NCBI GenBank assembly: GCA_035366835.1
Contig: DAOSIS010000009.1
Location: 1-64,000, forward strand
Length of the DNA stretch: 64,000 nt
Direction: 5' to 3'
Source: UBA6109 sp035366835
Lineage (GTDB): Bacteria; Desulfobacterota; Syntrophia; Syntrophales; UBA6109
Below, piece after piece: positions 41,893 to 51,114 of this stretch. The notes under the pieces are model-generated. The model saw nothing but the letters and a program-made list of their open reading frames with translations, did no database searches and was not told where the DNA came from. The position numbers and the translations under genes are program-made. The number at the start of each line of letters is the position of its first letter. The first letter of the stretch is position 1.

Positions 41893-41979
41893 GCGACCGA
41901 GGAGGATCTCCGCGGGAACCGCTGACCGAACCGAAGTCTTACGGAACAAACAACGCTCCTCGCGAAGGAGGAACAAGTC

Positions 41980-42462
41980 ATGGTCAATAAACTGCTCGAA
42001 AAACTATCGCAACTGCTCTTTACGATTGCGGTCATCGGCACGGCACTCGTCCTTTTCATTGTCTTTGCCAACGTCATCGCCCGCTTCTTTTTCAATACAC
42101 CCTTTTTCTGGTCCGAAGAGGTCACGGCGATCACCGTCGTATTTATCACGATGTTTCCTGTGGCGTTTCTCTGGCGCAAGGACTGGCACATCAAGCTCGA
42201 CCTCTTCTCCGGCAAGGAAAACACGACGCTTTACCAGGTGAAGCAACTCCTCGTCTGCCTGGCGACGATCGTTTTCGGCGGCGTCCTTGTCTGGCAGACG
42301 GTGAGAGCCACCTACCTGGTCTATATCCAGAACATGCGCGAGCCGTCGCTGCTTGGCGCGCCACTTTGGATTTCCTACTCGGCGCTGCTCTTCGGTTCGG
42401 CGCTGCTGTTGCTGGTGAGTCTGTACTCTCTGTGCGAGACCGCCCGGAAACTCAGGAGATAA
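41980..42462 (+). CDS. dctQ: TRAP transporter small permease DctQ
   Basis: A 160-aa membrane protein with four helices (first LLFTIAVIGTALVLFIVFANVIARF). The motif FFWSEEVTAITVVFITMFP and WRKDWHIKLDLF are typical of DctQ. It binds DctM to form the transporter core. GCGAAGGAGGAAC precedes the start, and dctM begins 3 bp after its stop. Confidence 0.92.
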   Translation: MVNKLLEKLSQLLFTIAVIGTALVLFIVFANVIARFFFNTPFFWSEEVTAITVVFITMFPVAFLWRKDWHIKLDLFSGKENTTLYQVKQLLVCLATIVFGGVLVWQTVRATYLVYIQNMREPSLLGAPLWISYSALLFGSALLLLVSLYSLCETARKLRR

Positions 42463-42465
42463 CTC

Positions 42466-43767
42466 ATGGAAGCCAATATCGCGATGCTTATCGTTTTGGC
42501 GATTTTTTGCGTGCTCGTCGTCCTGGGCGCGCCGATCTTCGTCAGTCTCGGCCTCTCCAGCGTGGTCGGCATGTTCATGATCCGCGGTTTGCAAGGTCTC
42601 TTTCAGCTTCCCGCGGCAATCATGGGCCAATTGGAGAGTTTCCTCCTGGTGGCCCTTCCCCTGTACCTGCTCATGGGTGAAGCCCTCAGCAAGAGCGGTG
42701 CCGGCGCCGACGTCTACACGGCGCTCGAAAAATGGCTCAACCGCCTCCCCGGCGGTCTCGCCATTGCAAGCATATATGCCTGCGCGCTCTTCGGCGCAAT
42801 GTGCGGCGTCAGCGTGGCCGGCGTCGCGGCGATCGGCGTTGTCGCCGTGCCGGAAATGATCAAGAGAGGCTATGACAAATCCCTGGCAGCGGGTTCGGTG
42901 ACGGCTGCGGGCGCGCTCGCGGTCCTGATCCCGCCCAGCATCTCGTTCATCATCTTCGGGGCGATCTCCGGCGTATCCGTCGGTAAACTCTTTATCGCAG
43001 GGATTGTGCCCGGAATCATCCTCGCAACGGCCATGGCGATCTACGTGCTCTTTCGCGTTCTCGCCCGTCCCGCGCTCGCGCCGTCCGCGAAACACTCATA
43101 CTCATGGAAAGAGATGGCAGCGCCCCTGCCGAAGCTCTGGCCCGTGGTCTTTCTCATCATCGCCGTCCTCGGCACGATCTACACCGGCATCGCGACGCCC
43201 ACGGAGGCGGGCGGCATTGGCGCGGCCGGCGCCCTGGTCGTCGCCGCCGTTTATGGAAGGCTCAACGGCCGCAGCCTGATGGATATCCTGAACGGAACGA
43301 CGCGCGTCACGGCGACGATCATGATCATCATGGCCGCTGCGTTCGCCTTCAGCCAGTTCCTGAATCTGGTCCGCATTCCGGAGAGCCTGAGCGAATGGGT
43401 CGTTTCCCTGCAGATGCCGCCCATCGCAATCGTCATCCTGATTATGTTCTTCTTCATCGTCCTGGGCTGCTTCATCGACGGGGTCTCCCTCATCATCGTA
43501 ACGACGCCGGTGGTCCTGCCGACCATCAAGGCCCTGGGATTCGATCCCCTCTGGTACGGCGTCATCCTGGTCCTCAATCTGGAGATGGCCGTCATCACAC
43601 CGCCTGTGGGACTCAACCTCTATACGATGCAGAGCATCATGAAAGACCTTCTCTCGATGAAGGACATCATCAAAGGATCTTTCCCCTATGTCATCGTGGA
43701 ATTTGTCGTATTGATGCTCTTTGTTCTGATGCCGCAAATTGCAACGTGGCTGCCGGGGAGAATGTAG
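42466..43767 (+). CDS. dctM: TRAP transporter large permease DctM
   Basis: A 433-aa membrane protein with about 11-12 helices that carries the Na+-coupled translocation path. Family signatures are GVSVAGVAAIGVVAVPEM, PPSISFIIFG, GIATPTEAGGIGAAGAL and the C-terminal ITPPVGLNLYTMQSI. The next gene, a LeuD-like hydro-lyase subunit, starts 4 bp after its stop, tying import directly to hydration. Confidence 0.94.
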   Translation: MEANIAMLIVLAIFCVLVVLGAPIFVSLGLSSVVGMFMIRGLQGLFQLPAAIMGQLESFLLVALPLYLLMGEALSKSGAGADVYTALEKWLNRLPGGLAIASIYACALFGAMCGVSVAGVAAIGVVAVPEMIKRGYDKSLAAGSVTAAGALAVLIPPSISFIIFGAISGVSVGKLFIAGIVPGIILATAMAIYVLFRVLARPALAPSAKHSYSWKEMAAPLPKLWPVVFLIIAVLGTIYTGIATPTEAGGIGAAGALVVAAVYGRLNGRSLMDILNGTTRVTATIMIIMAAAFAFSQFLNLVRIPESLSEWVVSLQMPPIAIVILIMFFFIVLGCFIDGVSLIIVTTPVVLPTIKALGFDPLWYGVILVLNLEMAVITPPVGLNLYTMQSIMKDLLSMKDIIKGSFPYVIVEFVVLMLFVLMPQIATWLPGRM

Positions 43768-43771
43768 CTTC

Positions 43772-44296
43772 ATGAACGGTTTGATTCAAGGCCGGGCCTT
43801 CAAGACCGGCGATCACATCAACACGGATTATATCATCTCGGCCCGATACCTGGATGTGTATGAGCCCAAAGAGCTCGCTGCGCACCTCTTCGAGGGCCTC
43901 GGCCCCGAGGCTGCGCGGCGGGCGAAGGGCTGCTCCATCCTCGTTGCCGGTGAGAACCTCGGGGCGGGATCGGCGCGGGAGCAGGCGCCCAAAGCCCTGA
44001 AGGGCGCGGGATTTCGCGTCATCATCGCCAAGTCCGCCGCCCGCATCTTTTACCGCAACACCATCAACGTCGGGCTTCCCGTCATCTGCTACCCCGAAGC
44101 CGTCAATGCCATCGAAGACGGCGACGAGGTCTCCGTCAACCTGAACAGCGGCACGATCCAGACGAAGAGACACGGTGCTTTCGCCTTCTCTCCTTTTCCG
44201 GAGCCGGTCCGAAAGATCCTCAAGGCAGGCGGGATGTTCCCGATGCTGATGAAGATGGTGCCCCGGCTTCTGAAAAATCAGGCTGAACGACCTTAA
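43772..44296 (+). CDS. Aconitase-family hydro-lyase, small subunit (LeuD-like) 1
   Basis: A 174-aa swivel-domain subunit. GDHINTDYIISARYL is the substrate-loop signature of LeuD/aconitase C-terminal domains, and GENLGAGSAREQAPKAL matches the conserved Ser-Arg segment. With the following LeuC-like gene it should form a 4Fe-4S hydratase. ATG 43772 follows dctM closely; the frame upstream lies within dctM. Leucine genes are absent, so isopropylmalate is an unlikely substrate. A dimethylmaleate, citraconate or mesaconate type is inferred. Confidence 0.87.
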   Translation: MNGLIQGRAFKTGDHINTDYIISARYLDVYEPKELAAHLFEGLGPEAARRAKGCSILVAGENLGAGSAREQAPKALKGAGFRVIIAKSAARIFYRNTINVGLPVICYPEAVNAIEDGDEVSVNLNSGTIQTKRHGAFAFSPFPEPVRKILKAGGMFPMLMKMVPRLLKNQAERP

Positions 44297-44311
44297 GAAG
44301 GGGGAATCGCC

Positions 44312-45568
44312 GTGGGAATGACCTTTGCGGAAAAGATTTTTGCCCGGAAAACGGGCCGTGAAACAGTACGTCCGGGGGAGGTCGTCTCGGTGCGTCCCGA
44401 CGTCGTCATGACGCTCGACGCCGATGCCGAGATTATCTACCGCTTCGAGGCACTGGGCCTCCCGAAGGTCTGGAACCCGGACGGGATCGTCTGTTCTCTC
44501 GATCATTACGCGCCCGCCTCTACGGTCCGGACGGCGGACCTCCACCGGAAGATGCGGCTCTTTGCACGTGAGCAGGGCATCAGCCGTTTCTTCGAGGTCG
44601 GGGACGGCCTGACCCATCAGATCATGCTGGAGAGGGGATACGCCCGTCCCGGATTGTTCATCGTCGGCACCGACTCGCATACGCCCTCCTATGGCTGCAT
44701 CGGTGCCTTCAGCTGCGGCGTCGGTGCCTCGGATATGCTGTCGATCTGGGCGACGGGGGAGCTCTGGTTCCAGGTTCCCGAGAGCGCAAGGATCGTTCTG
44801 AACGGGCGCCTTCCCGCCGGCGTCTTCGCCAAGGACGTCATTCTCGCAATTATCCGCGACTTCACGGCGTCGGGGTGCAGCTATTACTGCGCCGAATTCT
44901 CCGGCGGGGCGCTCCAAGACATGTCGGTGGCGGAACGGTTCGTCCTCGCGAACGTCTCCGTCGAGATGGGCGTGAAGGCGACGTATGTGGAAGTGGACGA
45001 AGTAACGAGACGCTATGCCGATCGAGGCGGGTTGCCCTATGAAACGGTTGTTCCCGATGCCGATGCACGCTACCGGGTAGAGAAGCAGATCGACGTCGCC
45101 GCCCTCCCGCCCCTGGTTGCCTGTCCTCACGCCGTCGACAATGTCCGGCCCGTTTCGGAGCTGGAGGGAACGGAGATTCACCAGGCCTTCATCGGCACCT
45201 GCGCCAGCGGGAGGATCGAGGACTTCGCGACGGCCGCGGCGATTCTTCGCGGCAAGCGCATTGCGGCCGGCGTCCGTCTGCTGATCGCTCCGGCGTCCCG
45301 CGCGGTTCTGGAGGAAGCCATCGCAAGGGGCTATCTGGAGATTCTGGTCAAAGCCGGCGCCACATTGCTCGCGTCCGGCTGCGGTCCCTGCGCCGGCATC
45401 CACGAAGGTCTCCTCGGAGAAGGGGAACGGTGCATCTCGACGGCGAATCGGAACTTCCGCGGCAGGATGGGAAGTCCCGCCTCCGAGATCTATCTGGCAA
45501 GTGCCGCGACGGTGGCGTCCTCCGCGCTGCACGGCGTCATCAGCGACCCGCGACGTGATCTTGTGTGA
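44312..45568 (+). CDS. Aconitase-family hydro-lyase, large subunit (LeuC-like) 1
   Basis: A 418-aa 4Fe-4S subunit. Cluster cysteines lie in FIGTCASGRIEDF and SGCGPCAGIHEG; the substrate loop HTPSYGCIGAFSCGVG is present. Length fits archaeal-type LeuC/homoaconitase and DmdA-like enzymes rather than the ~470-aa bacterial LeuC. GTG 44312 behind AAGGGGGAATCGCC is taken as start; ATG 44318 is possible. It pairs with the LeuD-like gene immediately upstream. Confidence 0.87.
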   Translation: MGMTFAEKIFARKTGRETVRPGEVVSVRPDVVMTLDADAEIIYRFEALGLPKVWNPDGIVCSLDHYAPASTVRTADLHRKMRLFAREQGISRFFEVGDGLTHQIMLERGYARPGLFIVGTDSHTPSYGCIGAFSCGVGASDMLSIWATGELWFQVPESARIVLNGRLPAGVFAKDVILAIIRDFTASGCSYYCAEFSGGALQDMSVAERFVLANVSVEMGVKATYVEVDEVTRRYADRGGLPYETVVPDADARYRVEKQIDVAALPPLVACPHAVDNVRPVSELEGTEIHQAFIGTCASGRIEDFATAAAILRGKRIAAGVRLLIAPASRAVLEEAIARGYLEILVKAGATLLASGCGPCAGIHEGLLGEGERCISTANRNFRGRMGSPASEIYLASAATVASSALHGVISDPRRDLV

Positions 45569-45634
45569 AAAGGCGCAACGGTTGCTGCAAGATGTTTCCA
45601 GCAATCGACTTACGAAATCGGGAGGGACTTCAGC

Positions 45635-46894
45635 ATGTCCATGACCATAGCCGAAAAAATCCTGGCCAAGCACGCCGGCCTGCCGGAAGTGAAGCCGGGG
45701 CAGCTCATCATGGCCCAGGTCGACGTGGCGCTGGGCAACGACATTACGGCGCCGATCGCGATCAAGGAATTCAAGCGCAGCGGCGCGACGGAACTCTTCG
45801 ATCCGGAGCGCGTGGTCTTCGTCATGGATCACTTCGCGCCCAACAAGGACATCTCGTCGGCGACGCAGGTCAAGATCGTCCGCGATTTTGCGAAGGAACA
45901 CCGGCTTCCTCACTTTTACGACGTAGGTGAGGCGGGGATCGAGCACGCCCTGCTGCCGGAAAAAGGGCTCGTCGTACCGGGCGACCTCGTTATCGGCGCC
46001 GACAGTCACACGGTGACCTACGGCGCCCTGGGCGCCTTTTCCACGGGCGTGGGCAGTACGGACCTCGCAGGGATCATGATCACCGGCAAGATCTGGCTCA
46101 AGGTACCCGAGACGATCCGGTTCGTGTATCGCGGGAAGCTTCGACCCTGGGTGGAGGGAAAGGACCTCATCCTCCACACGATCGGTGACATCGGCGTCGA
46201 CGGCGCGCGCTACAAAGCCATGGAATTCTCCGGCGAGGCCATCGCGGGCCTTTCCATGGCGGGTCGCTTCACCATGGCCAACATGGCCATCGAGGCGGGC
46301 GGGAAATGCGGAATCTTTCATGCGGACGACAAGACGATCGACTATGTCCTGAAACGCGCCAAGCGCCCCTGGCAGATCTTCGAGAGCGACCCCGGCGCCC
46401 GCTACGCCGAGGTCCGCGAATACGACTGCACGAAGGTCGAGCCCCAGGTCGCCTTTCCCCATCTGCCGGAAAAGACGAAAGCCGTGAGCGAAGTCGGGAA
46501 TGTTCAAATCGACCAGGCGATCATCGGCTCCTGCACGAACGGGAGAATCGAAGACCTGCGGTCCGCCGCCTCGGTCCTCAGAGGGAAGAAAACCGCCTCC
46601 TATGTGCGGCTCATCGTCATTCCGGCGACGCAGGACGTTTACCTGCAGGCACTCCGGGAAGGCCTGATCGAAACATTCATCGAGGCCGGCGGCATCGTGA
46701 GCCCACCCACCTGCGGACCCTGCTGCGGGGGCTTCATGGGCATCCTCGCCGACGGAGAGCGGACGGTCGCGACGACGAACCGCAATTTCGTGGGACGCAT
46801 GGGCCCGCGAAGCAGCGAGATCTACCTTGTCAATCCGGCGGTCGCAGCCGCGTCTGCGGTGTTGGGGCGGATAGGCAGCCCGGTGGAGCTGTAG
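45635..46894 (+). CDS. Aconitase-family hydro-lyase, large subunit (LeuC-like) 2
   Basis: A 419-aa second large subunit, clearly related to but distinct from the first. Cluster cysteines lie in IGSCTNGRIEDL and TCGPCCGGFMG; HTVTYGALGAFSTGVGSTD is the substrate loop. It looks closer to standard 3-isopropylmalate/homoaconitate/2,3-dimethylmalate dehydratases. GGGAGGGACTTCAGC precedes ATG 45635. Its small subunit lies 200 bp downstream, separated by a repeat element, so gene order is the mirror image of the first pair. Confidence 0.89.
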   Translation: MSMTIAEKILAKHAGLPEVKPGQLIMAQVDVALGNDITAPIAIKEFKRSGATELFDPERVVFVMDHFAPNKDISSATQVKIVRDFAKEHRLPHFYDVGEAGIEHALLPEKGLVVPGDLVIGADSHTVTYGALGAFSTGVGSTDLAGIMITGKIWLKVPETIRFVYRGKLRPWVEGKDLILHTIGDIGVDGARYKAMEFSGEAIAGLSMAGRFTMANMAIEAGGKCGIFHADDKTIDYVLKRAKRPWQIFESDPGARYAEVREYDCTKVEPQVAFPHLPEKTKAVSEVGNVQIDQAIIGSCTNGRIEDLRSAASVLRGKKTASYVRLIVIPATQDVYLQALREGLIETFIEAGGIVSPPTCGPCCGGFMGILADGERTVATTNRNFVGRMGPRSSEIYLVNPAVAAASAVLGRIGSPVEL

Positions 46895-46896
46895 GG

Positions 46897-47021
46897 CAGG
46901 CTGATGAAAAACACCCGCCTGCTGCGTTTCCCTCATCCTTCGTCGTTCGACGTACGCCACAAGTACGACTCACGACTCAGGATTTCGGGGGCCTTGCATC
47001 CGGGGATTTTCGATCAGCCTG
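46897..47021. repeat. 125-bp inverted-repeat element between leuC-like 2 and leuD-like 2
   Basis: Ends are CAGGCTGAT (46897-46905) and ATCAGCCTG (47013-47021). The interior contains a short palindrome around CGTAC...GTACG. A second partial copy of the left end (AGGCTGATGAAAAC...CTGCTGC, 47044-47070) follows. It resembles the TCATCAG-ended repeats scattered in Geobacter/Syntrophus-type genomes (from memory). Confidence 0.7.
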
Positions 47022-47096
47022 TAACGGATGGGAATCACAAGATAGGCTGATGAAAACACCCGTCTGCTGCATTCGGAGCTATTTGGGGAGATGGAT

Positions 47097-47621
47097 ATGA
47101 CCGGAAGAGCCTGGAAATTCGGAGACAACATCGATACGGACCTGATCATACCGGCCCGCCGCCTGGTGACCAGCAATCCCGAAGAACTGGCGAAGTACTG
47201 CATGGAAGACGCAGATCCCACCTTCGCTGAACTTGTCCGGCCGGGCGACATCATCGTCGCCGGCGACAATTTCGGCTGCGGATCGTCGCGGGAGCACGCA
47301 CCCATCGCCATACGGGCCGCGGGAGTGGCCTGCGTCATTGCGAAAAACTTCGCGCGCATCTTTTACCGGAACGCCTTCAACATCGGACTGCCGATCATGG
47401 AATGCCCCGATGCGGACAGGATCCAGACAGGCGACCGCCTGAAGGTGGACATGGGGCGGGGAGAAATCTTTCATCTGGAAACCGGGGCAATCTTCAAGTC
47501 ATCGCCTATCCCTCCTTTCATGCAGGAACTGGTTGCAGACGGCGGCCTCATCGATCACATTGCAAAGACATTGAAGAAAAGCCCTGCTGCCGGCGCCGGG
47601 GCAAGGACGAGGAAGAAATAA
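47097..47621 (+). CDS. Aconitase-family hydro-lyase, small subunit (LeuD-like) 2
   Basis: A 174-aa swivel-domain subunit with GDNIDTDLIIPARRL and GDNFGCGSSREHAPIA, the conserved catalytic-Ser region, and an intact C-terminus. It is the presumed partner of the second LeuC-like subunit. GGGGAG lies 6 nt before ATG 47097; an ATG at 47091 abuts it and is less likely. Last gene of the PrpR-controlled operon. The repeat element upstream may affect its expression. Confidence 0.88.
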   Translation: MTGRAWKFGDNIDTDLIIPARRLVTSNPEELAKYCMEDADPTFAELVRPGDIIVAGDNFGCGSSREHAPIAIRAAGVACVIAKNFARIFYRNAFNIGLPIMECPDADRIQTGDRLKVDMGRGEIFHLETGAIFKSSPIPPFMQELVADGGLIDHIAKTLKKSPAAGAGARTRKK

Positions 47622-47695
47622 GGCCGTCCGGGTCTCCCCGCCTTCGCGGGCGACGGATCTGAAGGCTCCGAAAATCCCCTGTATCCCCAGGACTG

Positions 47696-47724
47696 CGCCT
47701 TCCTTCGCCTGCCGCAGGAAGGCG
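47696..47724. repeat. Intergenic hairpin, 9-bp arms
   Basis: CGCCTTCCT (47696-47704) pairs with AGGAAGGCG (47716-47724), with no T-tract, 75 bp after the last hydro-lyase gene. It may mark the mRNA 3' end or be a REP-type palindrome. Confidence 0.4.
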
Positions 47725-47855
47725 CCTTCACGCGGCAGCGGGTCGGTGCGCTCATCCGGACGTCGCATCCGGCGGGCGAGATTGTCTCCGCCGCCGAATC
47801 GTGTTAGACAATCCCCAGTCCCGAAGATTTCAGACTCCAGGACGGCAAACAGCGA

Positions 47856-48230
47856 ATGGGCAGTCGGATCGTCATTGCGATGGTCGTCCTTTCCCTTGCA
47901 GGCTGTGCGGGTCCCGGCGGCATGCAGCGGCAGGACGCCGGCATTTCACGGGCGGCGTCCGCGGCGGGCGGCGAAGCGGCTCCGTCCGCTCGGTATATCT
48001 CCGCGGACGGACAGGTTCTCAAGGCAAGCTTCGACAACGCGGCCGACGCGGTCGATCTCGTCCTGCCGGATGGTCGGATGCTTCGACTTCCCCAAGGCCT
48101 GTCGGCCTCCGGCGTCCGGTACACGGACGGTCGTGAAACCTTCTGGGAGCATCACGGCGAGGGTTCCTACTGGCAGGGTGAGAAGCTGATCTTTCGCGGT
48201 ACCATGAAGGAAGAATCCCGGCCTAGGTAA
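47856..48230 (+). CDS. MliC-like lipoprotein
   Basis: A 124-aa predicted lipoprotein: the signal MGSRIVIAMVVLSLAGC has a lipobox ending at Cys17. The mature part (about 46-115) matches the MliC domain, an inhibitor of C-type lysozyme, notably in LPQGLSASGVRYTDGRETFWEHHGEGSYW (compare the family's SGxxY...FWxxGxxA). It would sit in the outer membrane facing the periplasm and protect peptidoglycan. The pattern fits, but overall similarity cannot be measured here. Monocistronic. Confidence 0.72.
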   Translation: MGSRIVIAMVVLSLAGCAGPGGMQRQDAGISRAASAAGGEAAPSARYISADGQVLKASFDNAADAVDLVLPDGRMLRLPQGLSASGVRYTDGRETFWEHHGEGSYWQGEKLIFRGTMKEESRPR

Positions 48231-48356
48231 GAAGGGTGGCCTCTGCGGGATGATTCTTTCATTGTGAAGGGCATCGGCGACGCGGCAATCCCATCCTTGA
48301 CTGCAGTGCTTCGCTGTGCCCCGCAACGACGGACAGGGTTCTCAGGCGGGAGGATC

Positions 48357-50090
48357 ATGTTGGAATTGGAGAAACTCCAGCAGCGCCTGCGGGCGGCCCG
48401 CGGGGAAGTCCCGGCCGATCTGGTCATCCGCGGCGGTCGTGTGCTCGACGTCTTCACCCAGGAGATCGTTGAAACGGACGTCGCGGTTTCCGGCGGGAGA
48501 ATCGTCGGCCTCGGCCGGTACGAGGGGCGCGAAGTCTTCGACGCCGCGGGCCGATTCGTCAGTCCCGGCTTCATCGACGGGCATTTCCACGTCGAGAGCA
48601 GCATGCTCTCGCCTCCGGAACTGGCGCGAGCGGTGCTTTCCCACGGGACGACGGCGATCGTCGCCGATCCCCACGAGATCGCGAACGTGATGGGCGTCGA
48701 GGGAATCCGCTACATGCTGCGCGCTTCGCGCGGGCTGGCCGTGGATTTTTTCTTCATGCTGCCCTCCTGCGTTCCGGCCACTCCGCTCGAGACTTCCGGC
48801 GCTGCACTGAGCGCCGCCGACCTCGCCGTTTTCAGGGAAGAGGAAAGGGTTCTCGGCCTGGCCGAGATGATGAACTATCCGGGCGTTGCGGCCGGTTCCC
48901 CAGACGTGCTGGAGAAGATTCTCCTTTTTTCGGACCGCGTCTGCGACGGACATGCGCCGCTGCTCTCGGGAAAGGCGCTCAATGCCTACCTCACGGCGGG
49001 CATACGCTCGGACCACGAGTGCACGAACCTGGCGGAGGCGCAGGAGAAGCTGCGGGCGGGGATGCACATCCTGATCCGCGAGGGGACGCAGGCGAAGAAC
49101 CTCGCGGACCTGATGCCGCTCGTCACCCCTGTGACGCTGCCCCGCTGTTCGCTCGTGACGGACGACCTTCATCCCCACGACCTCCTGGAGAAGGGTCATC
49201 TCGACTTTCTCCTCGGCAGGGCCTGCGAAAGCGGGATTTCCCCCCTTCAGGCTATCTGCATGGTCACGATCAACACGGCGCAGTACTTTCGCCTTCATGA
49301 CCGGGGAGCCGTCGCGCCGGGCCGCCGGGCGGACCTGGCGATCCTTTCTTCCCTGCAGCCGGTGCGCGTAGAGGCGGTGATCAAGGACGGCCGCATTGTC
49401 TGCGATGGAAAGGGCCTGTGCTGGGAAGCGCCCCCTGTCCCCGAGGGGACCGCCGCGGCGATGAACATCCGGCCCTTTTCCATTGAGGCCCTGTCGGTTT
49501 CGGAGCGGGGCGGCAACATCCGCGTCATCGGCATGATCCCCGACCAGATCCTCACGGAGGCGCGCCTTCTCCGCCCCACAATCGCCGGCGGCAGGGTTGC
49601 GGCCGATCCCGGCCGGGATCTCGCCAAGATCGCCGTCGTCGAACGGCATCGCGGCACCGGCAACATCGGCCTGGGATTTGTGCAGGGCTTCGGGCTCCGC
49701 GAGGGGGCTCTGGCTTCGTCCGTGGCTCACGATTCCCACAACGTCATCTGCGCGGGCGTATCCGATGCGGACATGATGGCGGCGGTGAAGGCCGTCGAAG
49801 GGATGGGAGGGGGCCTCGCGGTGGTGCGAAAAGGCGCCGTCCTGGCCGAAATGCCGCTTCCGATCGCCGGGCTGGTGTCGGACCGTCCCCTGGCGGCGGT
49901 CGCCGCAGGCTGGAGAAAGATGAGGGAAGCCTCGCGCGCCCTCGGCTGTTCCCTCCGGGAACCCTTCATGGCCTTGTCCTTCCTTGCGCTGCCGGTCATC
50001 CCGGCCCTGAAGATCACGGACCGCGGGCTCGTCGACGTCGATCGATTCTCTCTCGTGCCCCTGTTCGAGGGGGCCGCGGAAATGCGCTGA
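48357..50090 (+). CDS. ade: Adenine deaminase
   Basis: A 577-aa amidohydrolase-superfamily enzyme converting adenine to hypoxanthine and ammonia (COG1001 type). Metal-binding GHFHVESS (HxH), ADPHEIANVMG and the C-terminal SVAHDSHNVICAGVSDADM are characteristic. The ORF runs further upstream, but GGGAGGATC before ATG 48357 sets the start. It links to purine salvage; no purine permease is adjacent. Confidence 0.93.
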   Translation: MLELEKLQQRLRAARGEVPADLVIRGGRVLDVFTQEIVETDVAVSGGRIVGLGRYEGREVFDAAGRFVSPGFIDGHFHVESSMLSPPELARAVLSHGTTAIVADPHEIANVMGVEGIRYMLRASRGLAVDFFFMLPSCVPATPLETSGAALSAADLAVFREEERVLGLAEMMNYPGVAAGSPDVLEKILLFSDRVCDGHAPLLSGKALNAYLTAGIRSDHECTNLAEAQEKLRAGMHILIREGTQAKNLADLMPLVTPVTLPRCSLVTDDLHPHDLLEKGHLDFLLGRACESGISPLQAICMVTINTAQYFRLHDRGAVAPGRRADLAILSSLQPVRVEAVIKDGRIVCDGKGLCWEAPPVPEGTAAAMNIRPFSIEALSVSERGGNIRVIGMIPDQILTEARLLRPTIAGGRVAADPGRDLAKIAVVERHRGTGNIGLGFVQGFGLREGALASSVAHDSHNVICAGVSDADMMAAVKAVEGMGGGLAVVRKGAVLAEMPLPIAGLVSDRPLAAVAAGWRKMREASRALGCSLREPFMALSFLALPVIPALKITDRGLVDVDRFSLVPLFEGAAEMR

Positions 50091-50189
50091 AGCCGGGCGG
50101 AGTTTCACATCTCCGCGAAAAACCGAGAAATCCGGGTGAAACGATGCCGCATTCGTGATAGGGATCTACAACGGGTGGGAGGTGGCGAC

Positions 50190-51047
50190 ATGGAGATCAA
50201 AACCTTCGGAGTGATCGGTGCGGGCCAGATGGGGAGCGGCATCGCGCAGGTGGCGGCGGCAAGCGGCCTGCGCGTCATCCTCAACGACATCCGGGAAGAC
50301 CTCGTCGACAAGGGCATCGCGGCGATCGCCGCACGGCTCGACAGGGCCGTCGGGAAGGGCGCCATGGCGGCAGGAGACCGGGATGCCCAGTTCGGCCGGA
50401 TCCGGAAAAGCATGTCCGTGGAGGACATGATCGAAGCGGACTTCGTCGTCGAGGCCGCGACAGAGAACGAGCCCCTCAAGTTCAAGATTTTCCGGGACCT
50501 CGACCGGAATTCCCGGCCCGGCGTCATTCTGGCCAGCAACACCTCTTCGATCCCCATCGGGCGGATCGCCTCGCAGACGAGGCGGCCGGACCGGGTCATC
50601 GGGATGCACTTCATGAATCCCGTCCCGGTGATGAAACTGGTGGAGGTCGTCCGTGCGCTGGCGACGTCCGATGAGACCTTCCGGACGACCTGGGATCTCT
50701 GCCTGCGCTTCGGCAAGACCCCGGCCGAGGCCGTCGATTATCCCGGCTTCATTTCGAACCGCATCGTCATGCCGATGATCAACGAGGCTGTTTATTGCCT
50801 CTACGAGGGCGCCGGCTCGTGCGAAGCGATCGACACGGTGATGAAGCTGGGCATGAATCATCCCATGGGACCGCTGGCGCTGGCCGACCTCATCGGCCTG
50901 GACACGTGCCTCGCGATCATGGAAACGCTGTTTGAAGGATTCAAGGATTCCAAGTATCGTCCCTGCCCCCTGCTGCGCCGCTACGTGGAAGCGGGCCGCT
51001 TGGGCCGGAAGGTGGGACGCGGCTTCTACGAGTACGGCAGCCGCTGA
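50190..51047 (+). CDS. 3-hydroxyacyl-CoA dehydrogenase (3-hydroxybutyryl-CoA type)
   Basis: A 285-aa NAD-dependent L-3-hydroxyacyl-CoA dehydrogenase of the short Hbd/PaaH class. The N-terminal Rossmann motif is GVIGAGQMGSGIAQ. The catalytic His/Glu region is GMHFMNPVPVMKLVEVV, with SNTSSIPIG, NRIVMPMINEAVYCLYEG and GRKVGRGFYEY following. GGGAGGTGGCGAC precedes ATG 50190. With the acyl-CoA dehydrogenase and thiolase downstream it forms a second, more conventional beta-oxidation set lacking a hydratase. Confidence 0.92.
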   Translation: MEIKTFGVIGAGQMGSGIAQVAAASGLRVILNDIREDLVDKGIAAIAARLDRAVGKGAMAAGDRDAQFGRIRKSMSVEDMIEADFVVEAATENEPLKFKIFRDLDRNSRPGVILASNTSSIPIGRIASQTRRPDRVIGMHFMNPVPVMKLVEVVRALATSDETFRTTWDLCLRFGKTPAEAVDYPGFISNRIVMPMINEAVYCLYEGAGSCEAIDTVMKLGMNHPMGPLALADLIGLDTCLAIMETLFEGFKDSKYRPCPLLRRYVEAGRLGRKVGRGFYEYGSR

Positions 51048-51114
51048 AAAAAACCTGTCCGCCGCGTCCTGAAGTCCATCGGAAGAACCTTCATCCCCCA
51101 GGAAGGGAGGCCTT

